Below are positions 12,965 to 26,049 of a stretch of DNA of 64,000 nucleotides, piece after piece. The notes under the pieces were generated by a model. That model had not been told where the DNA came from and searched no databases. It saw only the letters and a program-made list of their open reading frames with translations. This DNA comes from Cucumis sativus (taxonomy: Eukaryota > Streptophyta > Magnoliopsida > Cucurbitales > Cucurbitaceae), in assembly GCF_000004075.3 (NCBI RefSeq), contig NC_026660.2, positions 29,639,498 through 29,703,497 on the forward strand, read 5' to 3'. Each line of letters starts with the position of its first letter. The first letter of the stretch is position 1. A program made the translations under genes and the position numbers.

Positions 12965-15112
12965 TTAAGAAAGTGAAAGCTCAGTGGTAATTTGTTGAGT
13001 AGTTGTTGTATGCCTCAGTCCTAACTCCAGCTCTGCTTCATTCCATTCTTCTCTCTTTTCATCTAACATCAATAATCTCTTCTCTTTCTTCTTCATCTCA
13101 ACATCACTCCCCTCTTGATCTTCCCAATTATAATTTCCTCTTCTCCTCATCAATTCACAGCTTCCATTATTATTATTATTATTACTGTTGTTATTATTAT
13201 TCATTCTTCTCATATTCAAATTAGTACTCCATCTATTCTTTTGCTCCAAAACTTGCCTGCATGCCACATCTACATTTCAATTAGGCATTTCAATGAAAAG
13301 TCATTCTAGACAGATTTTAGTTAAACGAACGATATATATAATACCTGAAAGGAGGAGTGGGATGATAAGGTGAGTGAGAGTGTAAAAGAGTTGTAAGAGT
13401 TCCAAATTGGGTATGTAGATGCCTTGTGAATGGATAACAACGAGAATATTGGTGAGTTGTTTGCTGAAGCAGCATGCTCATATTGCTCCCCCCATTACTG
13501 TTGCTATTGTAGTATCTCCCACCTCCATGCATCAACCCCATCCTTATCCCATCGCATGCTTCTCTTATAACTATTATATAATTAACCCAAGAAATATATA
13601 TATGTATAACACTTGTATACCATCAATTTCAAAGTGATTGAAATTAAATAAATAAAAGAATAGAGAGTAAGAACTTAATTAATTAGTACCTTGCCCTGAT
13701 TGGTCGAGCTTCTTACTTCGATACATCTGAAAAAGCAATATGTTCTTATTTTGTGGAGTTAATTAGGGTTTGGGAAAGCTAAAATTAATCACATTATTAT
13801 TACTATTAGTATTTGGAAGTACCTGCAAATGGCTTTTAACATGGGCAATGCTAAGTCCTTTCACATTCATTAACTGAAGAACCAACTTGGGTGTTGCTCC
13901 TACAATTATATTTTATATATAAATCCATTAATTACAAAATCATCTAAACTCCAATTAAATAAAACATAAAATTAAAGATGAAAGATTGAAAAATTGAAAA
14001 ATTGAAAAATAAAACAATAAATTAGTTTAAAAAGAATTAACAATAAGGGAATGATAATTACTTTCTTGTCCACCAAGCCTTTGAACAGCATGCACAAAAT
14101 TGAGATGAAGCTCAGGTGTCCAACGTAGTCGTGGCACTTTTGATCTAACATATTGCCTCACTGCTGTTCTTCTTCCATTGTTATTATTATTGTTGTTATT
14201 ATCACTATTGTTCTCATTATTATTTGTTGAACTGTTTTCGTATTTTCTTTCTTCATTTTGTTCTATTTCTTCTATAGTCATTTCATCACCATCTTCAACA
14301 CTTGCCTCTTCATTCAAATCAAATAATGACCATTTTCTTGACGGCATCAATGCATTCAACTTCTCTTCAACGGCTCCGCTTTCATCGCTTCGACTGCGTT
14401 TCCTTCGGTCTCGAAAATTCAATAATAAGTTGCTGCAATACTGTGAGACAAGAAAAGCCCATATGGAAATATGGATGTGAGGATATATACGCCTGTGTGT
14501 TGTTAACTTGTTGTATATATCAACTGCACACGATATATTTTATTACTACAGAAACATATATATGGTATTTCAATAGCTATAACCTAAGTGTTATGTGTGA
14601 GAGAAGAAAAAAATAGGATATATTATCTTAAACAAATTCTCAAAAGGGTAAAATCTTGACGTTTAAATGCCCTAAATCTATTATCTTGCTTTCTGAACAA
14701 CCAAAGAGTGATGTATGTACCGATTTACTACTGTTTATGATTTTTGTTATAGAATATTTAAGATGTGTGCAAAGGAAAATTGCAGAAGGATCGTCATTCA
14801 GATGACTTAACCATGAAATTTAGGTTTCTTTCAAAACCTAAAACTTAAGGTCAATTTAGTCATAATTGTAGAATCCATTCACAGAAAGTTTAATTTTTTC
14901 AATACATAAAATACAATGGAGAGTGTATTTTCAAGATCATCAATTGGAAGACTGTACAATCCAAAAAAAAAAACAAAAAAACAAAAAAAACCAATATATA
15001 CCACAAACTCACAAACTATAATCTGAAGTCAATTCTTTAGAGAAATAGAGAGAATAAGGATTAAAGAAACATATATACTAACCATTAATTGAAAATGATG
15101 AGGTTCCTTCAT
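12965..15112 (-). CDS. GARP/G2-like MYB transcription factor, six exons
   Basis: My exon model is 15112-15083, 14440-14062, 13899-13823, 13726-13690, 13561-13345 and 13256-12965, giving 343 residues. All joins are GT-AG and in phase. The B-motif DNA-binding domain spans about residues 108-168: VRSKVPRLRWTPELH, then LNFVHAVQRLGGQE joined to RATPKLVLQLMN, ending SHLQMYRSKK across the exon 3/4 junction. This GARP subgroup resembles Arabidopsis At1g14600/At2g38300, which bind DNA as single-MYB factors. LFDLNE (49-54), LELGL (323-327) and the C-terminal ELSLS are EAR-type motifs, suggesting repression through TOPLESS. Asparagine runs come from AAT/AAC microsatellites. No ATG opens the second exon in frame. 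A 30-base exon (MKEPHHFQLM) at 15112-15083 has a GT donor and joins in phase to a CACAG acceptor, which is why I start there. A (TC)n tract lies about 150 bases upstream of the start. Confidence 0.85.
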
Positions 15113-15254
15113 CCAGAATATCTGAACTTTATATGATCTTCCTCTCTTTTGTAGGTAATGATTGAAGATTCAATCTTTGAACCAAAAGAAAAGCTGATTT
15201 CACCACAGCTTCAAATAATCAACATATATGAACTCAATTCCAAGTTGATGTTTA

Positions 15255-15258
<4 letters not shown>

Positions 15259-15301
<43 letters not shown>
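15259..15301. repeat. (GA)21 microsatellite in GARP gene leader/promoter
   Basis: About 42 bases of uninterrupted GA. It reads as CT/TC on the strand of the GARP gene, about 150 bases upstream of its start codon. Such tracts are common in plant leaders and bind BBR/BPC (GAGA-binding) proteins; whether this one does is not shown. Confidence 0.9.
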
Positions 15302-15304
<3 letters not shown>

Positions 15305-16563
15305 AAAGTATATTTTGATATTTCTAAAAGTAACTTGGTTTTAATATTTGGAATCAGATATACCATGATTCATGAGAGATATATATTCTTGGACTTTTTT
15401 CTTCATTCATTCATGCACATATTTTTATGAAAGAAAAGTAAGAAATGACCATATTTTTGGATGTCTCGCCACTTGTGGTTGTAATAATAATCCAATAATG
15501 CTAACCAATGGAGTTTAATTTCCACAAAAACTGTTGGAAATATTCATGTGACTTTCTCTCTTTTTCTTTCATTCCTGGCCCCCTCTCTCTCCTTTGACAG
15601 TTGTCTCTCTCTCACCTTAATTGACTCAGTACCTCACCTCAATGCTACAAAAACTTCCTCTAATTAGCCATAAATTATTATTTGAACACATCATATGCTA
15701 CTGTAGCTAACACATGCTTACACTTATTTGAGTTTAGATTATGCACCCCTAATGGTTCACACCTTTTATTACATTTCTTACAATTCAGTATTCTTTCTTC
15801 TTGTCTTGAATTGTTTCTATCAAGAATTAAGGTCATCCTCTTGAACCACTCCATCACAATTTTTTAACCACATACTTCCTCGAAAAAATTTCATAAAAGA
15901 TCGTTTAATGTATAAATATTTCAAGCTAAGAACCCATACTTGACTTTAGAATTTTCTTGGATGAAAACCAATATTAAAAAGAGAAAGTATAAATTCTTTT
16001 AGTGTATATCTATTCTTTTACGTTTTTCTAAACTATATTCTTGGAATTCCTTTTATAGAAATGTGATCTTGCTTCAGAGAATAATTATTTGTAATTTATA
16101 TTATTAAGAGACCATCACAAAACAAATATATTAGCTATTTTGTTAGATAATTTTGACAGTGAATAGATAGACTTGATATTGAAAAACAAAATATATGGGG
16201 TCCCATACCTATATACATCTTTTTTTTTTCAATGAATTCCTACCTAAACTTTGGACTTTTCTTATTTGCAAAATATGAAGGCCACGGTTTTTCTTTTACG
16301 TTATTCACAGTTTTAATTATTATTATTGGGCAAATATATATATAACAGCAACCATTAGCTGCCTCAAATAAAAAGGTAAAAAATTTTTGGACTTTACTTT
16401 AAATATAGTGTGTGTTAATATGTTATGTAATGTGACGTTAGAAAAAGAATGAAAATGATATATAAAAAAACATGCATTTACTCCATCTTTGTTGAAGCAT
16501 TTTTTTTCCTTATCAATAAATTATTATATATACATTCCAATTCCAATGTGTTCAGATTTATTG

Positions 16564-16590
16564 ATAATAATAATAATAATAATAATAATA
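16564..16590. repeat. (ATA)9 microsatellite
   Basis: About nine uninterrupted trinucleotide units in spacer DNA. Confidence 0.85.
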
Positions 16591-19500
16591 GTAATATAAA
16601 AGAAAAATCCATTTTGTGGTTGCACACGTATCTGTATAATAAAACCGAAGCTTAAAGGTTAGCCTTATTTATTGGTTTCGTGTGGGAGTGTGTAAAAAGG
16701 CAAACAATTAAGAAGTTCCAACTTCCATAGCCAACAAAAACCTAATAATAAATTTGTAAAAGAATAATTAAAGGTATGGTCTATAAATAATATATAATAT
16801 GTAGAGCAACCCCACACCTATGACTTCAACCCCCCAAATTCTCCATTAACAATTCTTATCAGAATTCTTGCGTTACCATCACACATTTACATGTCATCCA
16901 ACCACAGGCACACCTACACTTTTCATTCATTTCCCCTAGTAGCTCATATGCTTTATATATATATATATACTAATAAAAATTACTACAACTAATAATGCCA
17001 TGATTTCTTATGCAAATCAATTCGAAAAACTAGATGAGAGATAAAGTGAGGTGTGAAGATCAAAGCCTAGGCTTTGACATAAAGACAGCATAAGAGATAT
17101 AAATGCCCAACAACATAAAATGGTTTTATAAGTTAGATGAATAATGTGATAGATTTACAATGAAGACAGAACATGAATGGGTACGTAGGCATGATTAATT
17201 AGAAAGAATGGATAAATATATATATATATTCTAATCTAATTATATCTACCACATTTTTTTTTGGAGTAATTGATCAAATGAAACGTGATTTATCCATAAA
17301 AATATGAGTCCACACACGAGTGAGTTGGGAAAAAGTAAAAGGAGAGCCATGGTTTTTGTTTCATCACCTACCCAATTGACTAATAATATATCTTATTATA
17401 TGCACTTGTTTCCGTAGGGTAATAATTGGAGGGGAAATAGAACTGAATGGGTCCCTAAATTTATTCTTCCCCACTAAGAAGGTGCAACTATTCTTTACAT
17501 AATTCTGCAAAAATCCGCATTATTATTTATGCTACTGGGTTAGTACCATATATAAGAATTGGCTATCTGTGTTATGAATTACATCAATTTTAGCTACCCC
17601 TACTATGTGGGTTCTTCTTTTTTCCCCCCTAAAAAAAATACATCAATCATTCATAATTTATACTCCAAATCAAAATCCATGTGGAAGCTAAGAAGATATT
17701 ATTTATTAATTACTTGTATCTATTATTTCTACATCGGTTTGGTTTTTATAAATTGTAAGAGCTTAGCTAGGTTAGCTCTGAATAATTTTATAATATGGAG
17801 TGATTAGCACCTAAAACTTCCCTGTTCTCTTCTCTACCGGTTGAAGGAATGTTAATTTAGTTGTAATTGCCCATGATTTTTTATAAAATTATTGACAACT
17901 TATGACGATGACGATTTTAATTATTAATTATTAGATCAATCACATTTAGTTTCTTAAATCCTTGAAGACAACATTAAGATCACAAATAATGGAAACAACA
18001 TTTTTGTTAGAATTAAAGGCAAACTAATTATTTATTATATTATTATAATATGCAATGTAAGATGTATAGTCATAAATTTGAATTATTTGGTGACCTAACT
18101 TGAAAGAAAATGTGAAGCATTTTGTCTTCTTATATTGTTGAGATTGTTTGACATTTTCCATTTTCCGGTTTTGGACTTTCTAGGTGATTCTCAATTCCAA
18201 TAAAGTTACTCCTTTTATTATTTACTGTTTTCATTCAAAGAGGCCATCCAAACTTGGCATCAAAACATCATAGTTTTTTCCATAAAAACAAAGCAAAATA
18301 ATTCAATTGAATATAAAGGGTTTGATGTCATTAATTAATTAGCTTAACAAAGTGGGATAAAAGACAAGATAAATAAAAGATTTGATTACTTTGAGCTTTC
18401 ATTAATGTTTTGAAAACTTTTCACAATTTGGTTGATTCCTTATATTAATAAAAGTTTGTTTTTATTCATTTAATTGTTATCATTTCATTCTTCAGATCAT
18501 AGAGCACTGATATCCAATTTCAAACTATATATGATTACTTTCTATAATAATGTAAATTAAATCAGTGAAGTAAAGTAGTGCTTTTTTACAAAAGAAAAAA
18601 AAAAGAATTGTTTGACCATATTTTTAAGAGAAAGATTGACATGAGGTTTTGTTCCACTACACAGAGCAAAAGTTTTTCTTCTTTTGTTGTATATAATAAA
18701 ACTTCATCTCATCATTAAACGTTAAATGTTACATGGAGAAAAAATATAATAATTATAAATATGTCAAAAAGTGTAATGTCGTAGCACGTATGTCATCCAT
18801 CTCAATGAGTACTAATGAAGTTTTTTTTTTCTTTCTCTTACGACTATGCTCTTAGCAGTAATTATTTGTGTCGATGCCAGCAAATGGAACAACGGTAAGT
18901 CTTAATTAATTTAATGAAAAATATTCTAAGTTTCTTCTAAAATGAAGAAACTGAATAATCAACGTAGTTTTAGGAGGAAAGTAATCCTCAAGGCTCGCTT
19001 TCATGGGTTCTTTAGGTTTACTTCAGTCTCCCCCATGGCTTTTCAGTTCATTCATTCAGACTAATCTCCTAAAGTACTCATGAGGGTTGAATAAATGTTG
19101 GGTCTTGCGGATTTTGGTTTGTTAACTTGATCAGCTTTTATATGGACCTCTCCTATCTTTTTAAATTCTCGATTTTGGTCTATCTCAATAAATTAATCCA
19201 CGTGACACTTAACATTATATTCCAATTATGTATTTGAATTGGTAGAATTCCACACCGAAAGGAAAAAAAATAAAATAAAAATTTCTGTAAGTTTGGTATG
19301 AAAAGGATTTGCAACTGTAATCATAATGTGCGTTTGAAATTAAATGGGCCATGAGTTATAAATCTGGATTGTAATGAATCTATACAATCAATGTGAAGAT
19401 ATAGTTTTGTTTTGAGTTTGAAATGGATGGAGCTGCAGTTTCTTTCTTTCTTTGAGAGTAAAGAGGTGGGATATCTCCATTATTCATCTAAGCTAAGCTA

Positions 19501-20065
19501 CTACATTCAACTCCTACACTACCTATAAAACCTAACTCTATTCCAATATCTTTAATTATTATGTATTAGGGTGACTCCAATTTTCAATTTAATCACATTT
19601 AATGATTGATATAAAAGTCAAATCCAGCGTTAAGAATCTTCTATCACAGTCGTATATATATTTTTTACATTACAAATTATTCAATATGAACACGATGATC
19701 ACCATTTCTCCACCATCTATTTTCCAGTCTCTTTCTATCTCACAATTATACAGATGAAAGTAACAACTATACATATATTGAAGAATTCCACTTCATTATT
19801 CTGTTTGACACTTTTTTTTTCTTTCTTTCTTTCTAATAGTCGATTCGATTCAAAGACTAAAAGAAGTTATGATAACTATACTTTTGAAAGCCATGGATTC
19901 AAGATATTTCTTTCGTGTAAATCAAGATTCAGGATCCAAAACTCACGATATCTTCTTCATAAAGTTGAAGAATGTTTTTGAGAAATGGGGAATGGAATTT
20001 TGGATATTTGCATTTTTGGTACGAGAAATCATGTGCAAAGAGGGCCCAGTTCCGTTTCCCTCCTA

Positions 20066-20086
20066 ATGGGCCGAAACCCGGCCCAT
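20066..20086. promoter_or_regulatory. Paired TGGGCC site II elements as inverted repeat
   Basis: ATGGGCC and GGCCCAT face each other around GAAACCC, a perfect 7-base inverted repeat. A further GGGCCC lies at 20042. Site II elements usually mark promoters of housekeeping genes, yet no gene is visible within 2 kb. The role is unknown. Confidence 0.4.
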
Positions 20087-20578
20087 CTTCCCGCTCACTT
20101 TGTAATAGGAGGAGACATCTTCACCATTAACATATATTATATGTCATGAATTATACAAATTTTAATTTTCTTTTTTTATTATGTAGACAGTAAACATATA
20201 AACTAAACTAATATACAATTTTTAACTATACTCTACTCTTGTATATACTTTTTTAATGTTTGTGATTGTCTCAACTCTCAACATATATAACAAATTTGAG
20301 TGCAGAAATGTTTGGTAAGTATGAGATATTATTTATTAATGTGCATTAAATTACATGTCCTTAAACTGTATGAGAGAGTTCAATTTTATCTCTAGTAAAA
20401 GAAATAGTATGTCAATTGAATGGGTCATTTTGGTGTTAAATGTAGAAATTAAAAGTATATACTTCAAAAAAAAAAAAAAAACAATGGGAGGTAGGATAAT
20501 GGATAGTCTAATGAGTAGTTTTACGCTGTTAAGTGGATTGAACTTAAATTCAGCCATTTATATTGGTGTGAACTTCTC

Positions 20579-20678
20579 AATAATTTTTTTCACGTTAAAT
20601 ATTGTGAGGGCTGTTCCACATTTAACGTAAAATTATTGATCATTTTAAACTTCAACCTAAAATTATTGATTATTTTAA
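20579..20678. repeat. Inverted repeat plus short direct repeat
   Basis: The arm at 20579-20600 (ending CACGTTAAAT) pairs with the arm at 20620-20637 (starting ATTTAACGT). Nine bases match perfectly, with further A/T pairing outside. The right arm runs into a 21-base direct repeat (20628-20648 and 20658-20678, starting TAAAATTATTGAT) with one mismatch and a 30-base period. This could be the remnant of a small miniature inverted-repeat element, or chance in AT-rich DNA. Confidence 0.5.
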
Positions 20679-21416
20679 CCTCATGCCTTGAAGCTGATTC
20701 AAACTTTAGTTCATCTGTTTCATTAGACCATTCAAATATTGATTCATCTAGTTTCAATAAACATTCGGAGTTCTCAATGCTAATTTATCGTCGACAGTCA
20801 AAAAACTTTTTGTTATCCATAAGCTTTTTATTATAAATTTTGAAAACATACCTTTTCTTTTCTCTGCAGGAAAATTACTGTTTATTGTTATTTAATCAAT
20901 TTTGGAAAACTTAAACTTGAGTATGCATTATTAGCCAAGTTGGTGCTCAAATTTCATCCCTGTTAAGAGTTTTGTTGGATTGCCTAATGACCTTGGCCTC
21001 CTAACCATTCTTTCTAGACGAGAGCATGCGTTGATAAAGTTTATAAATTATCCATAAAGTTTGTAAAGGCGTTACAACTCATTGAATAATTGAACAATGT
21101 ATAGGTTTAACTGAGGATAATTGGAGTGAAGAGACGTTACAAAAGTTAAAAATGTAACAAAGAGAGGTTAGAGTTCGAATTTGATAATAGGTTCGTTCAT
21201 ATATTTATTTTTGGGGAGAGATAATAGGTGTCAAGCGATGGGAAGATGGGATAGAAGGTGAGGGCACGTAGCAGGGTGAGTGCATGATTAACGTGCAACA
21301 AATGAAATATATATATATATAATATAAAAACAAATAAATATGGATTTGGAAGAGCATATAGTTAAGAAATATAGAGAGACGTGGAGTAGTGCATGAGTTT
21401 GTGTGCAGTGGGATTT

Positions 21417-21450
21417 GGAGTTGGAGTTGGAGTTGGAGTTGGAGTTGGAG
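21417..21450. repeat. (GGAGTT)n hexanucleotide repeat
   Basis: Nearly six tandem copies of the hexamer in spacer DNA upstream of the site-poor region before the DOG1-family gene. No reading frame uses it. Confidence 0.85.
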
Positions 21451-22424
21451 ATTGTGTGTACTGAATCCTAATAATAATGAATAACAAAAACAAGAAGAAA
21501 GTAAGTTAGATGCATGAATGTTTGGGCCTCTACCTGTTGCCCTTATAAGCCAAGACGAGGTTCTAGTTGTTGCAAGTTGGCAACTGCGGTCGCCTCATAT
21601 TTGGGCGTCTTGCAATTCATTTTCCCCCTTCATCGGTGGGATCAAGACACCTAATATTTCTACCTTCCAACACATTTCTTTTATATTCTCCTAATTTGTC
21701 TTTTAATAATCTACCAATCCTTACCTCTAACTATACAACAATTCTTCGTCACTCCCACACCTAATCAAATCCTACTTGTTAATGATAACTACTTAATATA
21801 TACAACTACGTACCCATTTCATCATTCTTCAAAAAAGTGTATTTTCTTCTGAGTTATTGTTCCCAAACTCTCTACTACTCTATTGACTCTGTATTTCTTT
21901 TAAACCCTTCAAACAATAAATTCCCAAGGCCTTTCTGTCAATTCCAACAACTCACATAATGATCGAGAGAATAAAATCTATAAACAAATTGCTAAGAAGA
22001 CACACATTGTCTTTTATCCCTTAGAATAATTTAGACAAAAAGAAGAAGACTATTCAAAACCATGCTTTCGTTTCTCAAGCTACAATCTCGTGACATAATA
22101 TATCATTTTAATGAGTAGTAACCATACCTAATCATTTATTAAGCTCATAACAATTGGTTGTTAGCTTAACTCATTTGATATTTAATTGGTTTAACAAACA
22201 AACAAACAAAAAAACTAAAAGTGTATTGACTTGGTTTGAGTGGACTATATAGTGATATGCAATCTTTAATGGATGAACAAAATATATATAAACTTAAATT
22301 TAATGCTGCGAAAGAAGAACAGAAAATACAAACCTAAGACACCATAAAATTAGTTTTGTTCCGTTTAAATTTTGTGAAATGTGAAGCGAGTTCCAAAATT
22401 TGTTTGATATGATATTATAAATTT

Positions 22425-23216
22425 TTAGGAATTACGAAATCTGCCGTGCCTTCGATCGCTTCGTTGTCCCCATTCGCGTATGCTAAGATGGAGCTTCTTA
22501 CTGAATGCCAAGAACAACACCGCCTGTAACGGTCTGAATATCTCCGTCAGCTCATTCAGCGTACGGATCCTCAATTTGTCGGCTTGTTGGATGAGTCTCA
22601 CCATTTCCCCATCTTGCTTTTCCAAAGCCCTTTCCAATTCCTCACTTCCACCTTCCTCTTTCATTGATCTCATCGCAATTCCCACCACCGTCTGATCCGC
22701 CATCTCCTCCTGAACCCTCGCCAGCTCCGACGTCAGTCTCTCCTCTTCCTTTATCGTTCTCATCTGCAGACTGTCCAGCTGCTCCATTTGCTGCGGCGTC
22801 AACTCTCCAGCTAATTCCTCCATCGACTTCATCCCCTGAAGAAATTCCGCCATTCTGGTCTCCAGTTCGTACCCGGTGAGGGAATAGGCTAAACGGATGA
22901 AAACAGAGGGCCGGCAACCGGCGATCCAGAGGAGTGAAGCTTCTCTTGTGCTGCACCAAACAGGGGCGAAGAATAGCGACACGTCGTTTTTGGCTAGCTG
23001 CATTCGTCGATCAATGTAGTCTTGGAACTGCTCGATGCTCTTGTCTACAAGCTGTGTGAGTTGGCGCTCTGTTTCTTCATGGTTTGAATTTGGTCTGTTT
23101 TCGATGGCTTTCAGAGCTTGGAAAAGCTCCTTCTGGCTGTCCTCTTGAATCTTCATCCACTCCAGAAAACACCGCTCCGATGCAGCTTGGTCGCTGGTAC
23201 TCCCCTTTTCCGCCAT
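22425..23216 (-). CDS. DOG1 domain protein (DOG1/DOGL4-like)
   Basis: Encodes 263 residues in one exon. DOG1-family proteins control seed dormancy, ABA sensitivity and seed reserve programmes. Arabidopsis DOG1 binds AHG1/AHG3 phosphatases and haem. The family signature is seen at the N-terminus (RCFLEWMKIQEDSQKELFQAL), in the middle helix pair (LFFAPVWCSTREASLLWIAG, then RPSVFIRLAYSLTG) and in the LTPQQMEQLDSLQ segment. The C-terminal helix RTLNELTEIFRPLQAVLFLA also belongs to it. There is no bZIP in front, which separates it from TGA factors sharing the domain. The start is firm, because an in-frame TAG directly precedes the ATG. The family has both intron-containing (DOG1) and intronless (DOGL4) members, so the single exon favours the DOGL4 type. 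Its neighbours (CIPK, BIN2-like, RPL11, RLP) match the Arabidopsis DOG1 and DOGL4 neighbourhoods as I remember them. Confidence 0.93.
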   Translation of the reverse strand: MAEKGSTSDQAASERCFLEWMKIQEDSQKELFQALKAIENRPNSNHEETERQLTQLVDKSIEQFQDYIDRRMQLAKNDVSLFFAPVWCSTREASLLWIAGCRPSVFIRLAYSLTGYELETRMAEFLQGMKSMEELAGELTPQQMEQLDSLQMRTIKEEERLTSELARVQEEMADQTVVGIAMRSMKEEGGSEELERALEKQDGEMVRLIQQADKLRIRTLNELTEIFRPLQAVLFLAFSKKLHLSIREWGQRSDRRHGRFRNS

Positions 23217-23716
23217 CTAATTTTTATACCAATCTTAATCACCTTCTCCATCTCTATATATATACATATATACATACAATACAACATAGGTAGCAATTTG
23301 TATAAAACGACAAAACATGGCATAAGTTCAAAGTTTGAGAAATTCTGTGTGTGTGTTTTTCTTATTTTGAGATGAAATTGAAAGAAATAATAATTCCAAC
23401 CTTATCTATATGTATCCGACATTGAATTAAAATTTATATATAGAATTGAAGTAGAATTAAGAAGAGGAAATATAGAGAACGTACGTGTCGCTGTCTAGGG
23501 GAACAGAGGAGAGAGTGTAGTGGAGACTGGAGAGATCTACTGATACACAAAAACACACAAAAAGAAGTACATTAACAAACCCAGTGGATTGGTATTGTCA
23601 AAAGCTTTGATTTATGTTTATGGTGTGCTCTAAAAGGGGTAATTAAACAAATAAGAGAGAAAGAGAGAGAAATAGAGTGGACCTTTGATTTGGTGTAACA
23701 GCCGTTAAGGGTACGA

Positions 23717-23907
23717 CGTTTAGGGAGTCAAGGAGGCGTATTCTGACTCTGCTTCTTCACTGTCCAATGCTTCATTCCATGAATATATCCCAACAAATAA
23801 TACACTCCACAGCGTTTAGGGAGTCAAGGAGGCGTATTCGGACTCTGCTTCTTCACTCTCCAATGTTGCATTCCATGAATATATCCCAACAAATAATACA
23901 CTCCACA
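23717..23907. repeat. 96-base imperfect tandem duplication in DOG1-family promoter
   Basis: Copies at 23717-23812 and 23813-23907 begin CGTTTAGGGAGTCAAGGAGG and differ at about four positions. They lie 500-690 bases upstream of the DOG1-family start codon. Their base content is higher in G+C than the flanks. They contain no clear reading frame. Confidence 0.9.
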
Positions 23908-26049
23908 TTAATACACTATCCTTAATTTCATCACCATTTTTCTTCTTTTCTCTCGATTTATGCCAACTTGCAAGTTCGAACAACACCCAACTTGATTTTG
24001 CTACATCCTTTCCTTTTTCTAAATAATAAATTCTCCTTCTTAAATTTTTAAACAATCTACTATTTCTTATAGTATATAATATATATTGTGGGCGCCTCGG
24101 TATTTGAAAACCTTTTATTTTCTCTCCTTCTTCGCATGGATGTGCATTATTCTTTCTAAAAAACTGCTGTCATTATTTGGGAATTATAGGTAAATGATTC
24201 TTAGTTTTAAAGCTCGAAGGTAGGGGACCAAAATTTGTAACTTTACCCTTTCTATCTTTAACTTTATCGCATTGGTCCGCTAGTAGCTTAAAAGAGTAGT
24301 TGTGGAAGGATGTTTTGTTACGGAGTGGATCCGTATTATTTATTAATAGTACTTTTCATTTCTTATCTCTCTATGTATGGTAAAATGGGAGTATAGCGAC
24401 ATGTAGGTTTAAATTACTAGCTTCCAAAACTTTACTATCCGACACAGGGTACCAAACTTAGATTATCATTGATTACAAATGAATAAGAGGTTTGAGTACC
24501 CGCACCGCCGTACCAAAACAAAACTTGTTCTCTTTGTGGAAGCATTGGACAAATAAACCTAAGCTCCAACCAACAGTTTCTAACTCTAAACAGTTGTTTC
24601 TTAGCTTTGAGATAATATTGTAATTTTGGTGTGTCTGCCCATTTAAAACTTCGATTCTCATTATAAACACCATGATCTTTTGGCTCAGTTTATAAGGTAA
24701 GGTGTTGCGCCAATTACTTCCTTAAATTTTTTAGGAATTTGTTCATTCATATCTCCAACCCTTCTAATTATTCTTTTAATTTAGAGCACGTCATTATTAT
24801 TTCATGTGAAATCATACAATTGAAAGAGGAAACTAATTAAAGGTCAAATTAAGCAAAAGAAAATTGGGCCATCAGCATTGGACAATGATGTGGCCCATAA
24901 TTCTCTCCCTAATGATCTGTATCATTTGGGATCACTACCCAACATGGCCATACCCACAATGAACGTCTTCTCTTTTCTATGATGTCCAAGTTCAAACCTT
25001 TACATTCTATCTCTCATTCCATATCCATATTTATTGCATCAAACAAAATAGTTACCAAATGTAAGTCTTAGTGAATTAAGTATTCAAATATCATTAAGAG
25101 TTAGAATAAACTTGTATTATATCAAACACTTCCATAAATTGTTATTAGTGAGAAGTTGGATGATAGGGCTTATTGTTTTGATATCATGACAAATGGGCAA
25201 TCATATGATGAAAAGTTTCAAGCTGAAACTAATTTCTTTATGTTTGTAAACTAATTTTATTATGTTATGATAAATCGCCATCATAAATTCAAATTTCAGT
25301 TATTCCAAATGATATGTTATGATTAATAACCAAATTTATTGTGCTTTTTTGTATCCAATTTTCGTTTTCTTGTAGCACTGATTATTTTCGTTTGTATCTA
25401 ATAAATATAATAATCTTATGCTTTATTCATGGTGAAATGAAAGTATAAAAAAAGAGTCGCTCAGAGCATACGTATCCAAAGTACATAAAGCGTATATATG
25501 AAAGTATATAAAGAGTGTACATGAAAACAAATCATGAACGTGAATTCAAATTTTCAAATCCTTGCCACCCCCATCGTTAGAAACTTACACAGAATGACTG
25601 AAGGAATCTGCTCTACCTGGCTTCTGTTTTTTTCTTATTGTTGTTTTTATTTTTATTTTTACGGTAGAGATCTCATGTAGAGACAACAAGCCCCATTATG
25701 TGAGCTGAGTGTAAATTCTCAAAGAATTTTGAATGAATGTTTATACCATCTCATGTGGTTTCCTTTGGTGTGGACAGGGAGTAGGTGTAGGTGTTGATTG
25801 TTAAGACCTAACGAGAGTGTCATGTGTAGGAGAAGATTTGGATCACGTGTGCTCTAGTTGTCCTTTGGATTTTGTGGAGACATCACAATGACATTTGTTC
25901 CATGAAACAGGAGTTCGATTCTGGAATCTCTTAGTTTAATTGACATTATATTTAAGATTTAGAGATTTTTAGGTGTTCAGTTAGAAATCATAGTAGATGC
26001 TTTTTTGTTGCAGAAGAAATGGGATAATTGTCTTCTTGAAGTTGGGGTT

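Larger units (their letters stand above)
15113..22424. other. Long AT-rich intergenic spacer
   Basis: Seven kilobases with no gene I can support. It holds the GARP gene's upstream region (15113 onward), several microsatellites, a hairpin-forming repeat near 20579-20678, and an isolated pair of TGGGCC elements as an inverted repeat at 20066-20086. The open frames of 60-90 residues are A/T-driven and show no family similarity. Confidence 0.6.
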
